DNA from: Agrostemma githago
Taxonomy: Eukaryota > Streptophyta > Magnoliopsida > Caryophyllales > Caryophyllaceae
NCBI GenBank assembly: GCA_958450325.1
Contig: OY288262.1
Coordinates: 7,793,142-7,857,141, forward strand
Direction of reading: 5' to 3'
Length of the DNA: 64,000 nucleotides
Shown: piece by piece, positions 1-10,512 of the stretch
Position numbering within the stretch: the stretch's first letter is position 1
How the letters are laid out: the number at the start of each line of letters is the position of its first letter
The notes under the pieces: generated by a model
Told to the model about the DNA's origin: nothing
The model's input: the letters and a program-made list of their open reading frames with translations, nothing else
The model's database searches: none
Translations under genes and position numbers: made by a program

Positions 1-1
1 C

Positions 2-896
2 CAGGTTCAAGTACTAGCTACAAATACAAGGCCAATACTAAATCCTGGAGATAAAATTTCAGGTAATGATTCTGATTCACCGGTTCCAACTTTCTCTACT
101 CAAGAAGGTTTAGATAATATCCAAGTTGAAGATGATGGTGGTTGTGGTAAAAAAAAGTAAGATGGTCAATATCTGAAGAAAAAGCACTTGCAGAAGCATG
201 GGTGACGATATCCACAGATCCAAGTCTAGGTAATTAAAATCAAAATGGATGAACATTTTGAAGAGAGTCACTACTTACTGTAACACATACATATAGCAAA
301 GAAAAGAGTAAAACACGTAAACAGTGCAAACCTCGTTACCATAGAGCCCAGGAAGAGATAAATGAATTTAATGAGATATTCAACCATATTAACAACTAAT
401 ACTTTAGTGGATAGTCTTATGACCAAAAGAAACAAGCTAAAGAACGGTCCAAACTAAAGAACGAGAAAACATTTCACACTTCAGCATATTTGCGTGGGAG
501 ATTACCAAGAATTGCTCCAAGTGGAAAAATGGCGCTCGAGATGAGGAAGAAAGAATATAGCAATTAGCTTAGTTGGATCGAAAAGGTCTTCGTCTAATCA
601 AGAACGACGAAGTTAGCATACGCTCGATAGGAACAAAAGTATCCAAGGCAAGGAAGAAAGGAAAGAACAAAGAAAGGCAACAAGGAGAGTCATCATTAGA
701 TGACGATTTTACCAAATATGAAACGTATTGGCGTGAAAAATTGCCATTCTTAAAGGACATAAAAGAGAAACTTGAAACCATTTCTATGAAGGAAGAACTT
801 GGTATACTCAACGCTGATACTAGTGGAATGACCACAAATTTAAGGGCGATTCACCAACGAATATATGACAGAATTCGTGCGAAGTACAACAACTAA
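2..896 (+). pseudogene. Decayed Myb/SANT-like + NAM-associated C-terminal domain gene (PIF/Harbinger-related family)
   Basis: Reading the plus strand across frames gives a recognisable but broken protein. An acidic/serine stretch (2-150) precedes a frameshift in an A-run near 150-157. A SANT/trihelix-like block follows, with RWSISEEKALAEAW and STDPSLGN at about 160-235. Several stops then interrupt the rest of the Myb-like region, including a KPRYHRAQEEINEFN stretch. The last part is open (573-896, 107 codons) and resembles the NAM-associated C-terminal domain, with KEKLETISMKEELGIL and a basic lead-in. This domain order is known from plant proteins often mislabelled 'glutathione S-transferase T3-like', which are related to PIF/Harbinger accessory proteins. 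At least four in-frame stops and one frameshift argue against function. The 5' end lies outside the window. Family assignment is from memory of motifs. Confidence 0.6.
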
Positions 897-1439
897 TCTT
901 TAGTTTAATGTGTCAAGGTTTCAATTATTTATGTTTGTACTTCTTTTTTTAGTATTGTTTCGTTTAAGTTGATATTTAATTTTAATTTTTGTTTATGTTT
1001 ACGTTTTGTTTAGATTTTATGTTGTTTTAGTGTAGCTGTTTTTATGTTAGTTTTAATTCAGTTAATTTTATGAGTGTACGTTAAGATTGGTGTTTAAGTT
1101 AAATTTGTTTATGTTTAAGTATCGAAATGTAAAACAATGTATTATTTTATATTTTTGTTGGGGGAGTATTATTTAATTTTTTTTAATGTTAAAATAATAA
1201 TTAATTATGTGATTTAGCTTAAGATTTAGTTATTTAAAAGTGTATCGAATAATTATTTTATTAGTTATTTATTAAAATAATATAAAATGATTATTAATCA
1301 AATACTATTACGAAATTTTATGAGTAGAAATTAAATTTCGGTATTGAGTGGATTGTGGGTGTGATCCATTTATAAATTTGAATGAACTTGTACCATTGTT
1401 CACATTGGTTCAGGTTGAGTTTATAGTTAAATGTCATGA
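897..1439. other. AT-rich non-coding stretch
   Basis: Very T/A-rich DNA following the pseudogene, with many TTTATGTTT-like short words. No ORF, RNA gene or convincing regulatory element is seen. Confidence 0.7.
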
Positions 1440-1692
1440 CAATAACAATGGTGTATCATAAGAAGTTCCATACCCTTTAAGAAGTTCCTTACCCGTTTCA
1501 CGGAATAAGAAGCACCTCGTATGAAACCAATTTCTAAAATAAGAAACCAGATTCATGTAGAAAAAAGAGACCACATAGAAAATAAAAAAAACTTTTACCA
1601 TTATTGAGGACAATCAAGAAGTTTCATAATTAATCATTTGGGTTGATATGTCGGTGAAAAAGTTTAGTACATAACTTTAACCATTGTTATTG
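1440..1692. mobile_element. MITE-like inverted-repeat element
   Basis: A perfect 13-bp inverted repeat (CAATAACAATGGT at 1440-1452, its complement at 1680-1692) brackets 253 bp of AT-rich non-coding DNA. Two AAGAAGTTCC-type repeats lie inside. No clear target duplication is seen, so superfamily is open. Confidence 0.4.
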
Positions 1693-1736
1693 CCTTGATG
1701 TGGCGGTGACGTGTCGGCAAATGAACTTATATGGAC

Positions 1737-2101
1737 TAGGTTGTGCAACGGACCGGGGACTGGACCCGGAATCTTCCAAAAATCCGGATCGAATCCAGAC
1801 CGGAATCTAAAAAATATGGACCGAGACCAGACCGGACGGACCGGTTGGACCGGAATTTTCAATTTTTCTTAACTTCCGGTCCATTGGACCGGTTAGGCTC
1901 GGTTAGACCGGAATTTTGATCAAATAAATGTAATTCCGGTCTTTCCAGTCCACGCTCCAAACCGGTACGGACTGGACCGGAACCCGGAATCGCCCAAATT
2001 GATGGACCGGAGTCCGGACCGAAATTTTTTATTTCGGGTCTGGTCCAACAGATTCCAATCCGGTCCATTTTTCCGGTCCGGACCGGATTTTGCACACCCC
2101 T
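1737..2101. mobile_element. GGACCGG-rich non-autonomous element, possibly hAT-like
   Basis: A roughly 365-bp GC-rich island in AT-rich DNA, built from many degenerate copies of GGACCGG/CCGGTCC in both orientations. The ends are imperfect inverted repeats: TAGGTTGTGCAA at the left and TAGGGGTGTGCAAAA read inwards from the right. Such ends resemble hAT terminal repeats, but no 8-bp target duplication is visible. The two overlapping minus-strand ORFs here are side effects of base composition. Confidence 0.4.
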
Positions 2102-2533
2102 AATAATCTAGTATGAACCCAACCATTGTGGTTTCTCTTAACTCCTTCGAGGACCTATCAATTGCAATAATTTGAACAACCTTATTGTTTCACCAATCTA
2201 ATGGGTCATTTACATAATCATTCTTGGCTTCTACCTTTATTATGTACAGTAACATTTCCTCATTGTTTTGCTTCTATTATCCAGGCTGCATCAGATTGAC
2301 ATAAACTCGTTGTATGATAGTGTAGTTTCTTTAATGACATGCACGGTTTTATTATTAAGCATTGCATATAGAGTCATGAAATTAACGAGACAGTACGTAC
2401 TAACTAGTATATACTATGACTGTACTATAGTGTAGACTCTAGAGTAGTAAAGCTAATTAATTGAGTCCAAAATCCACCCAATATTGTAGTTGGTTCACAT
2501 ATGAGGGAGACTGCATGCTAATTGCATGGGACT
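2102..2533. other. Non-coding spacer 3' of the aspartic protease gene
   Basis: AT-rich DNA downstream of the minus-strand protease gene; it must contain that gene's 3' UTR and polyadenylation site. No ORF or repeat structure stands out. Confidence 0.6.
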
Positions 2534-4105
2534 TCAGCAAACATTGGGCCCGAAGCCGACGTAGCCATTAGAACCATCGATCGAAATCTGGATACCTTCT
2601 TGCTGAATATTCCCTATGATTGACAAGTCCGAAGGTGAGGGCGCAAAGGCGAAGCAGAAGGTTCCTGTTTCATCGACCGGGATCAAAAAGTTCCTGGCAG
2701 GCAGGGTCAGGATTGGCCCGTCCGCAAAGTAAAACGACACCGTCGGAACTCTCACCGTGGAGAACCCGCCCAGGTCGTAGCACGTGTCGAATATCGACAT
2801 CCCCGTCGACCTGGGCAAGTTACCCGCCTGGGAGACGAACGCATCCCTAAAGGCCACGTAGGCCGCTGTTGGAAGCCGCGTAACGGCTGTCCCTGTGTCC
2901 ACTATCATGCCACCGCCCCCAGAGTCGGCCAGGCTAAAGACCCCGTCAGGAACCGGGACGCGGGTCCCACCCACGCCTAGACCAGAGAGCTGCACATAGT
3001 AGAAGCTCGGCGACTTGGGGTTTCGAACCAAGTTAATCCAAGCGGCACCCTCGGGCATGGCCTCTTGGCCGAAGGCGAGGGAGCCTGCAGCCGAGCCAGA
3101 TCCCCGGGTGGGGAGGCAGTAACTGAAGGCACCCCCAATCTGACCCCCAAGCTGGCCCACAAAGGACATGGACCCACTCCCCAGCCCTAACAAGCCCGCC
3201 GCACCCACAAACATGCCCTGATTACTGTGCCCGCACCCTATCGCAACATTCCTAACCGTAGTGCTTCCCAACGTAACCGTCTCAAAGGCCATGGTCCCCT
3301 TGGTGAAGGACCCGTCGCTGTAGACCACCTCGTACCTACACCTCCCCGAGTGGCTGCACCCGGAGTTCTTGACACGGTCGCACACAGAGGCCGAGCAGGA
3401 GACCCCTGAGTATGAGTTGGATTGAGCCGGGTTGAATACCGGGTCTGACTGCCTATAACACTCGTTGCAGGGCTGGCACTGCACCCACACTATGTCGCTT
3501 CCTGAATCGATCACCATGTACTGCTTCCGCGCAGGGCTGCCTACTCCTACACGGACGAAATACTCCCCGCTCCCTTCATCCATCCCCGACACCACATCCC
3601 CTCCAAACGAGGCTACTTTGTAGTCGTATATCCCGGCTGTAGACCATGTTGTGTTGGAAACACGCCTCACGAGCGTAGTCACCCTTGTCACATCCCGTTG
3701 TAGGCTTCGGACAAGGCGGGAACGGTGATCCTTTGGTTTTGATGATGGATCCAGGCTGTCTCTGTGGATAAGCTTCAGCTTCAGGCTCGACGAATTTCGT
3801 AGCAGCTTATTATCTTTAGAATCATGATGAGTTGCTGAAATAATCATGTTCTTAACTTTCTTATTATTATTATTTGCTTCATCAACTTTGAGCAACTTAT
3901 TATTATTAATTTGATTAATATTTGTATTATGAGATGGATGTAGCTTAGTGGATGCAATTGCCTGGCGGACGTTCAAGTGCTGGTAATTCGGATATGTGGT
4001 CACGTGATTTGTGACCTTATGGCTGGCAGATGCACGTGATATGAGGGAGAGCAGAACTAGTATCATCATCGTAGGTACAATAACTCTAACTATCTGGGTT
4101 GTCAT
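2534..4105 (-). CDS. ASPG2: Aspartic protease, A1/pepsin family, ASPG2-like
   Basis: An intact intronless 523-residue ORF. Residues 1-27 form a hydrophobic signal peptide. A long variable, basic and Asn-rich pro-region follows to about 178. The mature protease starts at GEYFVRVGVGSP. The two catalytic aspartates sit in IDSGSD (Asp200) and VDTGTA (Asp403). The many cysteines of the plant nepenthesin-type insert lie at 210-260 (QPCNECY, CDRVKNSGC). The C-terminus SIIGNIQQEGIQISIDG...GFGPNVC closely matches Arabidopsis ASPARTIC PROTEASE IN GUARD CELL 2, as recalled. Family members act in the secretory pathway or at membranes, with a role in drought/ABA response. The ATG at 4105 is the only one that gives a signal peptide. 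GC content is far above the neighbouring DNA, as expected for a real gene. Orthology rather than co-family membership is inferred. Confidence 0.93.
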   Translation of the reverse strand: MTTQIVRVIVPTMMILVLLSLISRASASHKVTNHVTTYPNYQHLNVRQAIASTKLHPSHNTNINQINNNKLLKVDEANNNNKKVKNMIISATHHDSKDNKLLRNSSSLKLKLIHRDSLDPSSKPKDHRSRLVRSLQRDVTRVTTLVRRVSNTTWSTAGIYDYKVASFGGDVVSGMDEGSGEYFVRVGVGSPARKQYMVIDSGSDIVWVQCQPCNECYRQSDPVFNPAQSNSYSGVSCSASVCDRVKNSGCSHSGRCRYEVVYSDGSFTKGTMAFETVTLGSTTVRNVAIGCGHSNQGMFVGAAGLLGLGSGSMSFVGQLGGQIGGAFSYCLPTRGSGSAAGSLAFGQEAMPEGAAWINLVRNPKSPSFYYVQLSGLGVGGTRVPVPDGVFSLADSGGGGMIVDTGTAVTRLPTAAYVAFRDAFVSQAGNLPRSTGMSIFDTCYDLGGFSTVRVPTVSFYFADGPILTLPARNFLIPVDETGTFCFAFAPSPSDLSIIGNIQQEGIQISIDGSNGYVGFGPNVC

Positions 4106-4196
4106 TTACAGTTTGTTTGGATTTAATATGGGAATAATATTATTAAGTAGCTAGCTAGGTTATGATGAACAATCATGGAGTGAAGAGAGGGGTGGG

Positions 4197-4202
4197 TTTA
4201 TA
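4197..4202 (-). promoter_or_regulatory. TATA box of the aspartic protease gene
   Basis: TATAAA on the minus strand within CTCTATAAACCC, a good plant TATA context, about 92 bp upstream of the ATG at 4105. This predicts a 5' UTR of some 60 bases. Confidence 0.65.
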
Positions 4203-4958
4203 GAGAGGTCAATGTAAACAGTGAGACAGATGTAATTATTTAGTCGCATTATATTATACTTGGGACCTATTAGGCCGTGTTCTTTTCTGTTCACTTTAGT
4301 TCAGTCTAATTGAATCCAAAAGAACAGGGTCTTAATCGTGCATGTTATCTGATCTTAACCACTAGACTGAGACATCTTCGATATATATGAATAAGGATGA
4401 GATGATAAAGGTAATTAGTTGATGATGATGATGCTGGGTGTGTAGACCTCCACTAGCTAGCTAGCTCCTCCATCGTTATTGTTATTGTTATTGTTATGTT
4501 GCGTAATACAGGAGACCATACACGCCTAATCAACCAAACCCAGAATTTGGATTATGTGCGAGCACTGGGACATATGGATTACGACCTCAAAGATTTCGCA
4601 ATAACTAATTCATATTTGCATGAAATTACGACAAGAAGGTACCAAACTCATACATGCATTATTATTATTCTACCCAATTAACAAAGACTTAGTGGGAATT
4701 AATGTGACCATTGATGTTTTAAAAGGAACAAAAAGGAAGATGGGAAAGAAGGTTGTACAACTACTCTTAACACTTTTACGTGGGTGTTGGAACTACAGTT
4801 CTACAAAAAGTTATGCATGATTTGTAATAATTGAGCCATTATTATTTGCATGGAAAAAGTACCTCATCTTCTAAATACTCCACTATATCTTCTTCGGTAA
4901 TATCAAAAGCTACTAACCCACCCGACGAATCGATGGGACGCACACACCCACAACAAGT
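4203..4958. other. Upstream region of the protease gene with simple repeats
   Basis: Holds the distal promoter of the minus-strand protease. Simple repeats are present: CTAGCTAGCTAGCT near 4453 and four copies of GTTATT at 4475-4498. The short ORFs here show no recognisable protein. Confidence 0.5.
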
Positions 4959-5115
4959 AGACCTGTCAAACAGGTCGGGCGGTCGGGTTTCGAGTTCGGT
5001 CATTTCGGGTTCGAGTAAAATACAGGTTGGGTGTATTTCGGGTTTGAAAAATACGCGTTTTATACGGGCCGGGTTAATACGGGTTTCGGGTCGGGTTTTG
5101 GGTCAAATACAGGTT
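4959..5115. mobile_element. GGGTCGGGTTT-rich transposon end (hAT-like fragment)
   Basis: Starts with AGACCTGTCAAACAGGTCGGG and continues as degenerate GGGTCGGGTTT and GGGTTTGAAAATACGGG repeats up to the start of LINE-1. Only one end is seen, so it may be truncated by the LINE. Classification is tentative. Confidence 0.3.
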
Positions 5116-5137
5116 ATTAACGCTCTTTGAATGCTGG

Positions 5138-5698
5138 ATGAACTGCTTTTACCCGGTTTTTTTTCTGTCTTGCGAGGATGGAATGCTGGTTTGGATCCAG
5201 TTTAAATATGAAGAAGTCTTTAAGTACTGTATTAGGTGCGGTAAACTGGGGCATAAATTTACCAGATGTGCAACAACCCCAAGGCAAGTATCTTCTCGGA
5301 TCACTTCTGTCCTTCGTCGGGTACTTAGTCAGAGATTCGTTATCTTCCAGGCAGAGACGAATCACGCAATGTTCAACTTAGATATGAGGGCGACACCTGC
5401 GCAAGCGGAATTTGCTACAACAAGAATTCAATTTGGGCATGACAATTTGGGAGCGTTTCAGGAAATTCTGTGGGAGGACAGGCTAGTTAACTTTGACTTG
5501 GGAGGTACTCCTGGTGGAAGGGTAAGGGCAGGTATGCGATTCACACGTAATAATATTCCTTTTACTGGTGCTGTTTTGTACCCGATTGATGACAGACATA
5601 GAAGAAGACAAGGCGGAGAGGAAGTGGGTCAAGACATAATGGATGTCGATGGGAGGGTTCCTGAAGAACCTGATCACGCTCCTTGGCCAATGGGTGAT
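5138..5698 (+). pseudogene. LINE-1 ORF1, zinc-knuckle part, cut by the Gypsy-1 LTR
   Basis: Encodes a gag-like RNA-binding protein of a plant LINE. The motif VWIQFKYEEVFKYCIRCGKLGH precedes a CX2CX4HX4C knuckle (CIRCGKLGHKFTRC, residues 31-44, 5228-5269), as known for plant LINE ORF1. The ORF runs on to 5761 only because the first 60 bases of the Gypsy LTR happen to be open. The true LINE sequence stops at 5698. The N-terminal DUF4283 domain is absent. Confidence 0.75.
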
Positions 5699-8133
5699 TG
5701 TAGACACCCGCATTTTGATTGCCAGGTGTCTATGGCAGTTTCCAAAAAAAACACCCGATGATGATCGGACGCTAACGTATTTCTACGCGTTCGGATATGG
5801 GCTCAAAACCATTAGTTGCTGGCTAATGCACTTACGGAGTACAAATCTCACAAAACTAACCTCAAATCCAGGCCCAGTGGACTGTTTCCAATCAAATAAG
5901 GCTAATTTGGGCCGAAACCGACGCCGGAAATAAAATCGACTTTTTTTTAGCGATTGGGTCAACCCCGGTCAAAGTCGTTTTCGAGACATACAAAACAGCC
6001 TAACTCAAACACAAAACCCATCAAATATCCTTGGTCACGGTCCAAAGCAATGGACCCGTGCGACCCAGCTTGGCCACTCGATCGAGTGCCCCACCCACTC
6101 GATCGAGTGGGCCCATATTCAAGCCCGACTGCAGGCATAACGGACCACTCGACCGATTCAGTTGGTTACTCGGTCGAGTAACCCTAACCGGGTGCCCTTG
6201 CCTTTGCCTATATAAGCAACCCCATGCACACACAATTTCACAACTTTTGATCAACTTTTCAAACCCTAATTACTACAACCCTAATCAAACCCTAAGCACT
6301 ACACTAGCAAACCCTACACCTAGCTTTAGGAATCGAAACCCTAACCACCATAACTCAACCTCCATAAAACCTCGAAACTCCCGTGTTGAAGCCACGATTA
6401 CGAGTGCAATCCGAGACAAGAACATGTAGGTTGAGGGTGCCAAAACCCCTTTCTTTCCTTCTTCTTTTCCTCTAGTCATCTTCCTCCTCTTCCACGTTTT
6501 TTTTCGTTTTTTTTTCTTTATCGCCATCATAATATCGATAATATTGTTAGTATCTAAACATTAAAATACTCGTCGATTTGTGTCGAGTATGAGGGATGTC
6601 GGAATAAGGAAACCCGAATATACAAGTGTACTGCACACAGCGTTGCCGGTCACTTATTCCGACACCCCAATTGCTTGATTATTGAAACGAGTTAACCTAA
6701 ACAATAATTCGTTTATTTTCGTTTGCATCGTTACTCAAATCGCATATTCGCATCAATTTTCAAAACAAGTATTTATTTTGATAAGGGTCGAAACCCGTTG
6801 ACGCGGATCCGACATCACAATCTCTAGGGATTTATTTCGATGCCGGAGAAGCCGAGGGAATCAAGTCTTCTAATTCAAGCAAAGTGTCGATATTTTAGAT
6901 TCGATACCAATTCCATAATTGGATGTTGAATCTAATGATCTAATCAATTTAATTAACTAACGCAATTTTCGTTGATGCTAAAATAATTGTCAAAACAATT
7001 CGTTAGAATTATGACATTACTAAACGCGGAGAAAATATAGCCATATCACGACAATCAATTTAAAACGGCTTAAAATGATTTCGAGACCAACATAAATTTG
7101 CAAACGAATTATAATTCGTACATGGGGCACTCGACCGAGTGCCTAGCCCACTCGGTCGAGTGGCACCCCAAAAATCGAATCAGAATGTTTTTCACGACCC
7201 CCACTCGGTCGAGTCTCACAGGGACTCGGTCGAGTGGCTACGTACTCGACCGAGTTGGTCAATAACTCGACCGAGTAAGGTCTAAAACGCAAAACAGAAA
7301 CCTTTTTTAGAGGTCTCGATCGAGTCCATCGACCAGTCGATCGAGTCGCCTCATCGCGACCAATATCGTGAGTCGTACATTCTTCTTTCTAAATTCGATA
7401 GTATTTTATGACTTAGGTCAACACGTGCCTAATTAATCACGTGTATTACTATCTTTTCAAACCATGCATCATCTCATTCACATCATTCAACTTCATTCAA
7501 TGATTTATAAACCGTTATTATCATCATCTCGTTACTACCGTTTGTTCTTTTGTCAATTTAATTCTCGTTTATTTTATTGTACTAAAATGAACCCGCATGC
7601 TAAAATTCAACTTCGACGTGGAATTAGTTGCATTAAATTGACGTAGAAACCCTTTTTCAATTCCTCACATGCTTAGGGAAAATAATCTTTGCATATCATT
7701 TTCCCGTTCAACTAACGCGCGTATTAGAAAGTCATTCGAGATCTTAGTAGAGGCCGCTAAGTGCGAGCGGAATTGGGTGTCCTTTGTGGGCTTCCCAACA
7801 CGTACCCTCACCCCTTACTCAGAACCTCGGTTTCCGGATGCCCGAAACCGTTGGCGCACGAGAGTCATTCAATACACGATATCCGATAACGTCGGTATCG
7901 GTATCAAATGCAAAGGGACGAGCCCAATAAACTCTGACATCGGAAATGGGCCGTATTTTGTATACGGCCCACTACGACATAGAGTGGGCTCGAATGGTTC
8001 CGAATAACCACAAAATTCGGTGGCGACTCCACTTCGACCTAAATTTCAATTCGATCCATTCTCAAATGGAGATTCATTCGCCTACCCAAACCCCCGCGTG
8101 GCCGCGTCGGGGTGGACCTATGTCATGTCCACA
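5699..8133 (+). repeat. 5' LTR of Gypsy-1 (2435 bp)
   Basis: Begins TGTAGACACCC and ends ATGTCCACA, three bases before the primer site. The first ~885 bp match the 3' LTR at 18355-19234. The last ~500 bp match the LTR ends of Gypsy-2. It carries clusters of the palindrome ACTCG(A/G)(T/C)CGAGT at 6073-6183 and 7130-7345, a TATA box, telomere-like AAACCCTAA boxes (6260-6345) and a 12-bp inverted repeat (6597-6608 with 6653-6664). Confidence 0.9.
6209..6215 (+). promoter_or_regulatory. TATA box in the Gypsy-1 5' LTR
   Basis: CTATATAAGC lies about 30 bp after the palindrome cluster and just ahead of AAACCCTAA boxes. It is repeated in the 3' LTR near 18865. Position and context suit the U3/R border. 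Confidence 0.6.
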
Positions 8134-8136
8134 ATT

Positions 8137-8153
8137 TGGCGACTCCGTTGGGA
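8137..8153 (+). other. Primer binding site of Gypsy-1
   Basis: TGGCGACTCCGTTGGGA begins three bases (ATT) after the LTR end. The TGGCGACTC core is known from Tat/Ogre elements, where the primer is usually given as tRNA-Arg. Gypsy-2 has TGGCGACTCCACTGGGG at the same place, which fixes the LTR border in both. Confidence 0.8.
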
Positions 8154-9188
8154 ATTAACTGATACGTGACTTCCCATCGACATCCTCAGGGTGAGACTCG
8201 AATAGAAATCGTTTGACAAATACAATACGCGTTTTAGTTCTACGGTTCATGCATAACCCATATTTTCCCGGGCCGGTACTCGCGACCGACGTCCCACTAT
8301 ACGTTGATGTACTCCAATATGGATATGTCAAAAGGTGTCCATAGTCGATTCGAGTGGGTTTCGCGGCATGTTCTAAGATCAACTCGACTTAGGAAGTCCG
8401 TCCCGATCAACGTCTAGACTATGTACACTGGTATAGACCCTCTATAGACCGACCGAGACTTAGTGTAAGGCATAAATGGCGTCGTTATAATGCTTGTGTG
8501 ACTATGTGCTACTTGGTTTCCGAGTCGTTTTCAAAAACCGTCTACTTTTAAAAAATACATCTTTTTCAAAACCCGGGACGCATACCGAATTTAGGACTTA
8601 TGATTTTACTCAAAATAGCCTATTTTCTAGCCGGTATGCTGCCCAATTCAAAACTCGAAAATATTTTCGAAACCGAGGCCCGATACACTTTCCGATTTTC
8701 TCGAAAAATCGGGCCTCTCCACCAAGTTATCTCGGAATTTTCAAAACAAACAATTTTCAAAACCTTCTTCTCCTTAGGACTTCCCGTATTTAGCAGTGTC
8801 GGGTCGTGTCTTAAGTTGTCGAGGTCTTTAGCGTCGAAACTCTGTCGATCTTACATCACGAGTTTCTCCCCTATCCCAGTCCGCCTTATTAGACTAAGGC
8901 AAGGCCCACCTACGTACGACAAACCCCTACAAAGGAGGGCCCGTCAACACAATTAAGTCCAAAGTCTGGGAATGTGTCACGTGAACCTTCCTTCGAACAG
9001 GACTAGGCCCACCCGCCGAATCCTAAGGAAGGCCCACATTTCACAAGTCACCCGTTTAGGTGTCTTTTCCGAGTCATTTCCCTTTTTAGTCTTGTTCGGG
9101 ATGTACTTTCTATTCCGGGATTTCGGGCTAATTTTTATTACGTGGTGTTCTTACAGACAGGCCACCCGAGACTAGATACCAACGCAAG
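8154..9188 (+). other. Leader between primer site and gag of Gypsy-1
   Basis: About 1 kb without a recognisable protein. It matches the leader of Gypsy-2 (44541-45609, opposite strand), for example around the CCACCTACGT/TGTGTCACGTGAACC stretch (8900-9000). It is expected to hold packaging signals. Short ORFs differ between the copies, so none is supported. Confidence 0.6.
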
Positions 9189-10512
9189 ATGGACGAATTG
9201 AAAAATGCTCTGGCCAAGATCGAGACTCAACTGACTACTATCCAGGCTAGCCAAGCAACTCTAGCCACCCGCCTAAGCGCCGTAGAAAAGACGGTCCCTG
9301 TTGAAGGAGTTGAGCCCACTGGGCCCATAGCCGAATTGATCAGTGTTGTTCGCAGGCTCGAAGAACAAGTTCATCTATCGACGAACAACTCGATCCACAC
9401 TGAAAATGCTCGTACTTATTCGCCTTTGAATGACGAGCTACCGGCCAACCTCAACTTGACGGGAATTCTTATGTTTGAGGGTACTGAAGACCCGGTCCAC
9501 CATATTCGGGCTTTCAAGGACTTCATGGCGGTCAAAGGGGTGAAGTCCACCATGTTCAAACACTTATTCCCTTCCTCCCTGGAGAAGCATCCTAAGGCCT
9601 GGTTTTACAGGCTCGATCCCAAGAAATACAAGACTTGGGACGATGTGGTGACCGAATTTGCCCGGAACTACGCCGATAACACTGAAATCCAGACTACAAT
9701 GCGTACTCTGGAAGTCATGGCTCAAGAGCCCAAAGAAGGGTTCACAAAATATCTGCAAAGGTGGAGGGCCGAGAGTGTGAAGCTGGTCGACAAGCTCGGC
9801 GAGAAGGCCCTAGTGGAGGCTTTCGTCAAAAACCTCCTCCCATCATACCGGGTCCACCTCCGGTATGCTATCATCCCAAACTTTGCTGTCCTTACTGAAA
9901 TGGACACGAGGATCGAGGATGACTTAAGGTTAGAGAGCCTGACTAAGGCCTCTGCCAAAGGGTATCAAGGGGCCAGTTCATCTACAAACAAGCCCACATC
10001 TGCAGCTGCAGCTCGCAGCATCTTCGGTGAGGTAAATCTGCTCGACACCACATCCAAAAAGAATACACCAAATCGGGTATTCACAGATATAGGGACTACC
10101 TATACTTATGCCTTACAAAGGCTATCTTCGAAGGGCCTGATCCAACCAATAGGCCCAACTTCAGAGCCTCCAGTAGAGAAGAGGCCCAAAGTTATAACGC
10201 CTAGGCCTACTTCCAGTATCATCGGGGTAACGGACATGATACTGAAAAATCCTGGACTCTAAAACATCTGATCCAAGATCTGATCGAGAGCGGGAAAATC
10301 CCGTTGCCTGGAGACAAGCAGAGCAACAAAGAAAATCCGTTCAGTGCCCATGCAATATTCACGGGAGAAGTAATCGATTGTTCTCACCTCATTTCCCCTT
10401 TTATCCCACAAATCAATGGGATATGGTTCGATGACGAGGATGATGTTACCTGACCAAAGGGGAAGCTGTCCCCATTACCCTTGAAGAGGTCCGAAAAGCC
10501 AAGTCCAAATCC
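9189..10512 (+). pseudogene. Gypsy-1 gag, frameshifted
   Basis: Opens with a coiled-coil-like stretch (MDELKNALAKIETQLTTIQ). The retrotransposon gag domain follows at about residues 95-245 (HLFPSSLEKHPKAWFYRL, WRAESVKLVDKLGEKALVEAF). The frame is open to 10262. Comparison with Gypsy-2 shows a frameshift near 10188; beyond it the zinc-knuckle equivalent reads AYFQYHRGNGHDTEKSW. Gypsy-2 has cysteines in the two corresponding places (CHYHRGNGHDTEKC), so Gypsy-1 has lost them. The product would form virus-like particles. The copy is taken as non-functional. Confidence 0.8.

Noticed and set aside
2620..3409. Plus- and minus-strand ORFs overlapping the aspartic protease (2620-2850, 2977-3177, 3227-3409)
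   Set aside because: They lie in other frames of a GC-rich intact gene and show no motifs; they are shadows of the protease.
5699..5761. LINE ORF1 reading on into CRHPHFDCQVSMAVSKKNTR
   Set aside because: These codons belong to the Gypsy-1 LTR, as the same sequence starts the 3' LTR at 18355; the fusion is accidental.
6031..6530. ORFs in the Gypsy-1 LTR
   Set aside because: They are produced by palindromes and AAACCCTAA repeats, and are not conserved in the Gypsy-2 LTR.
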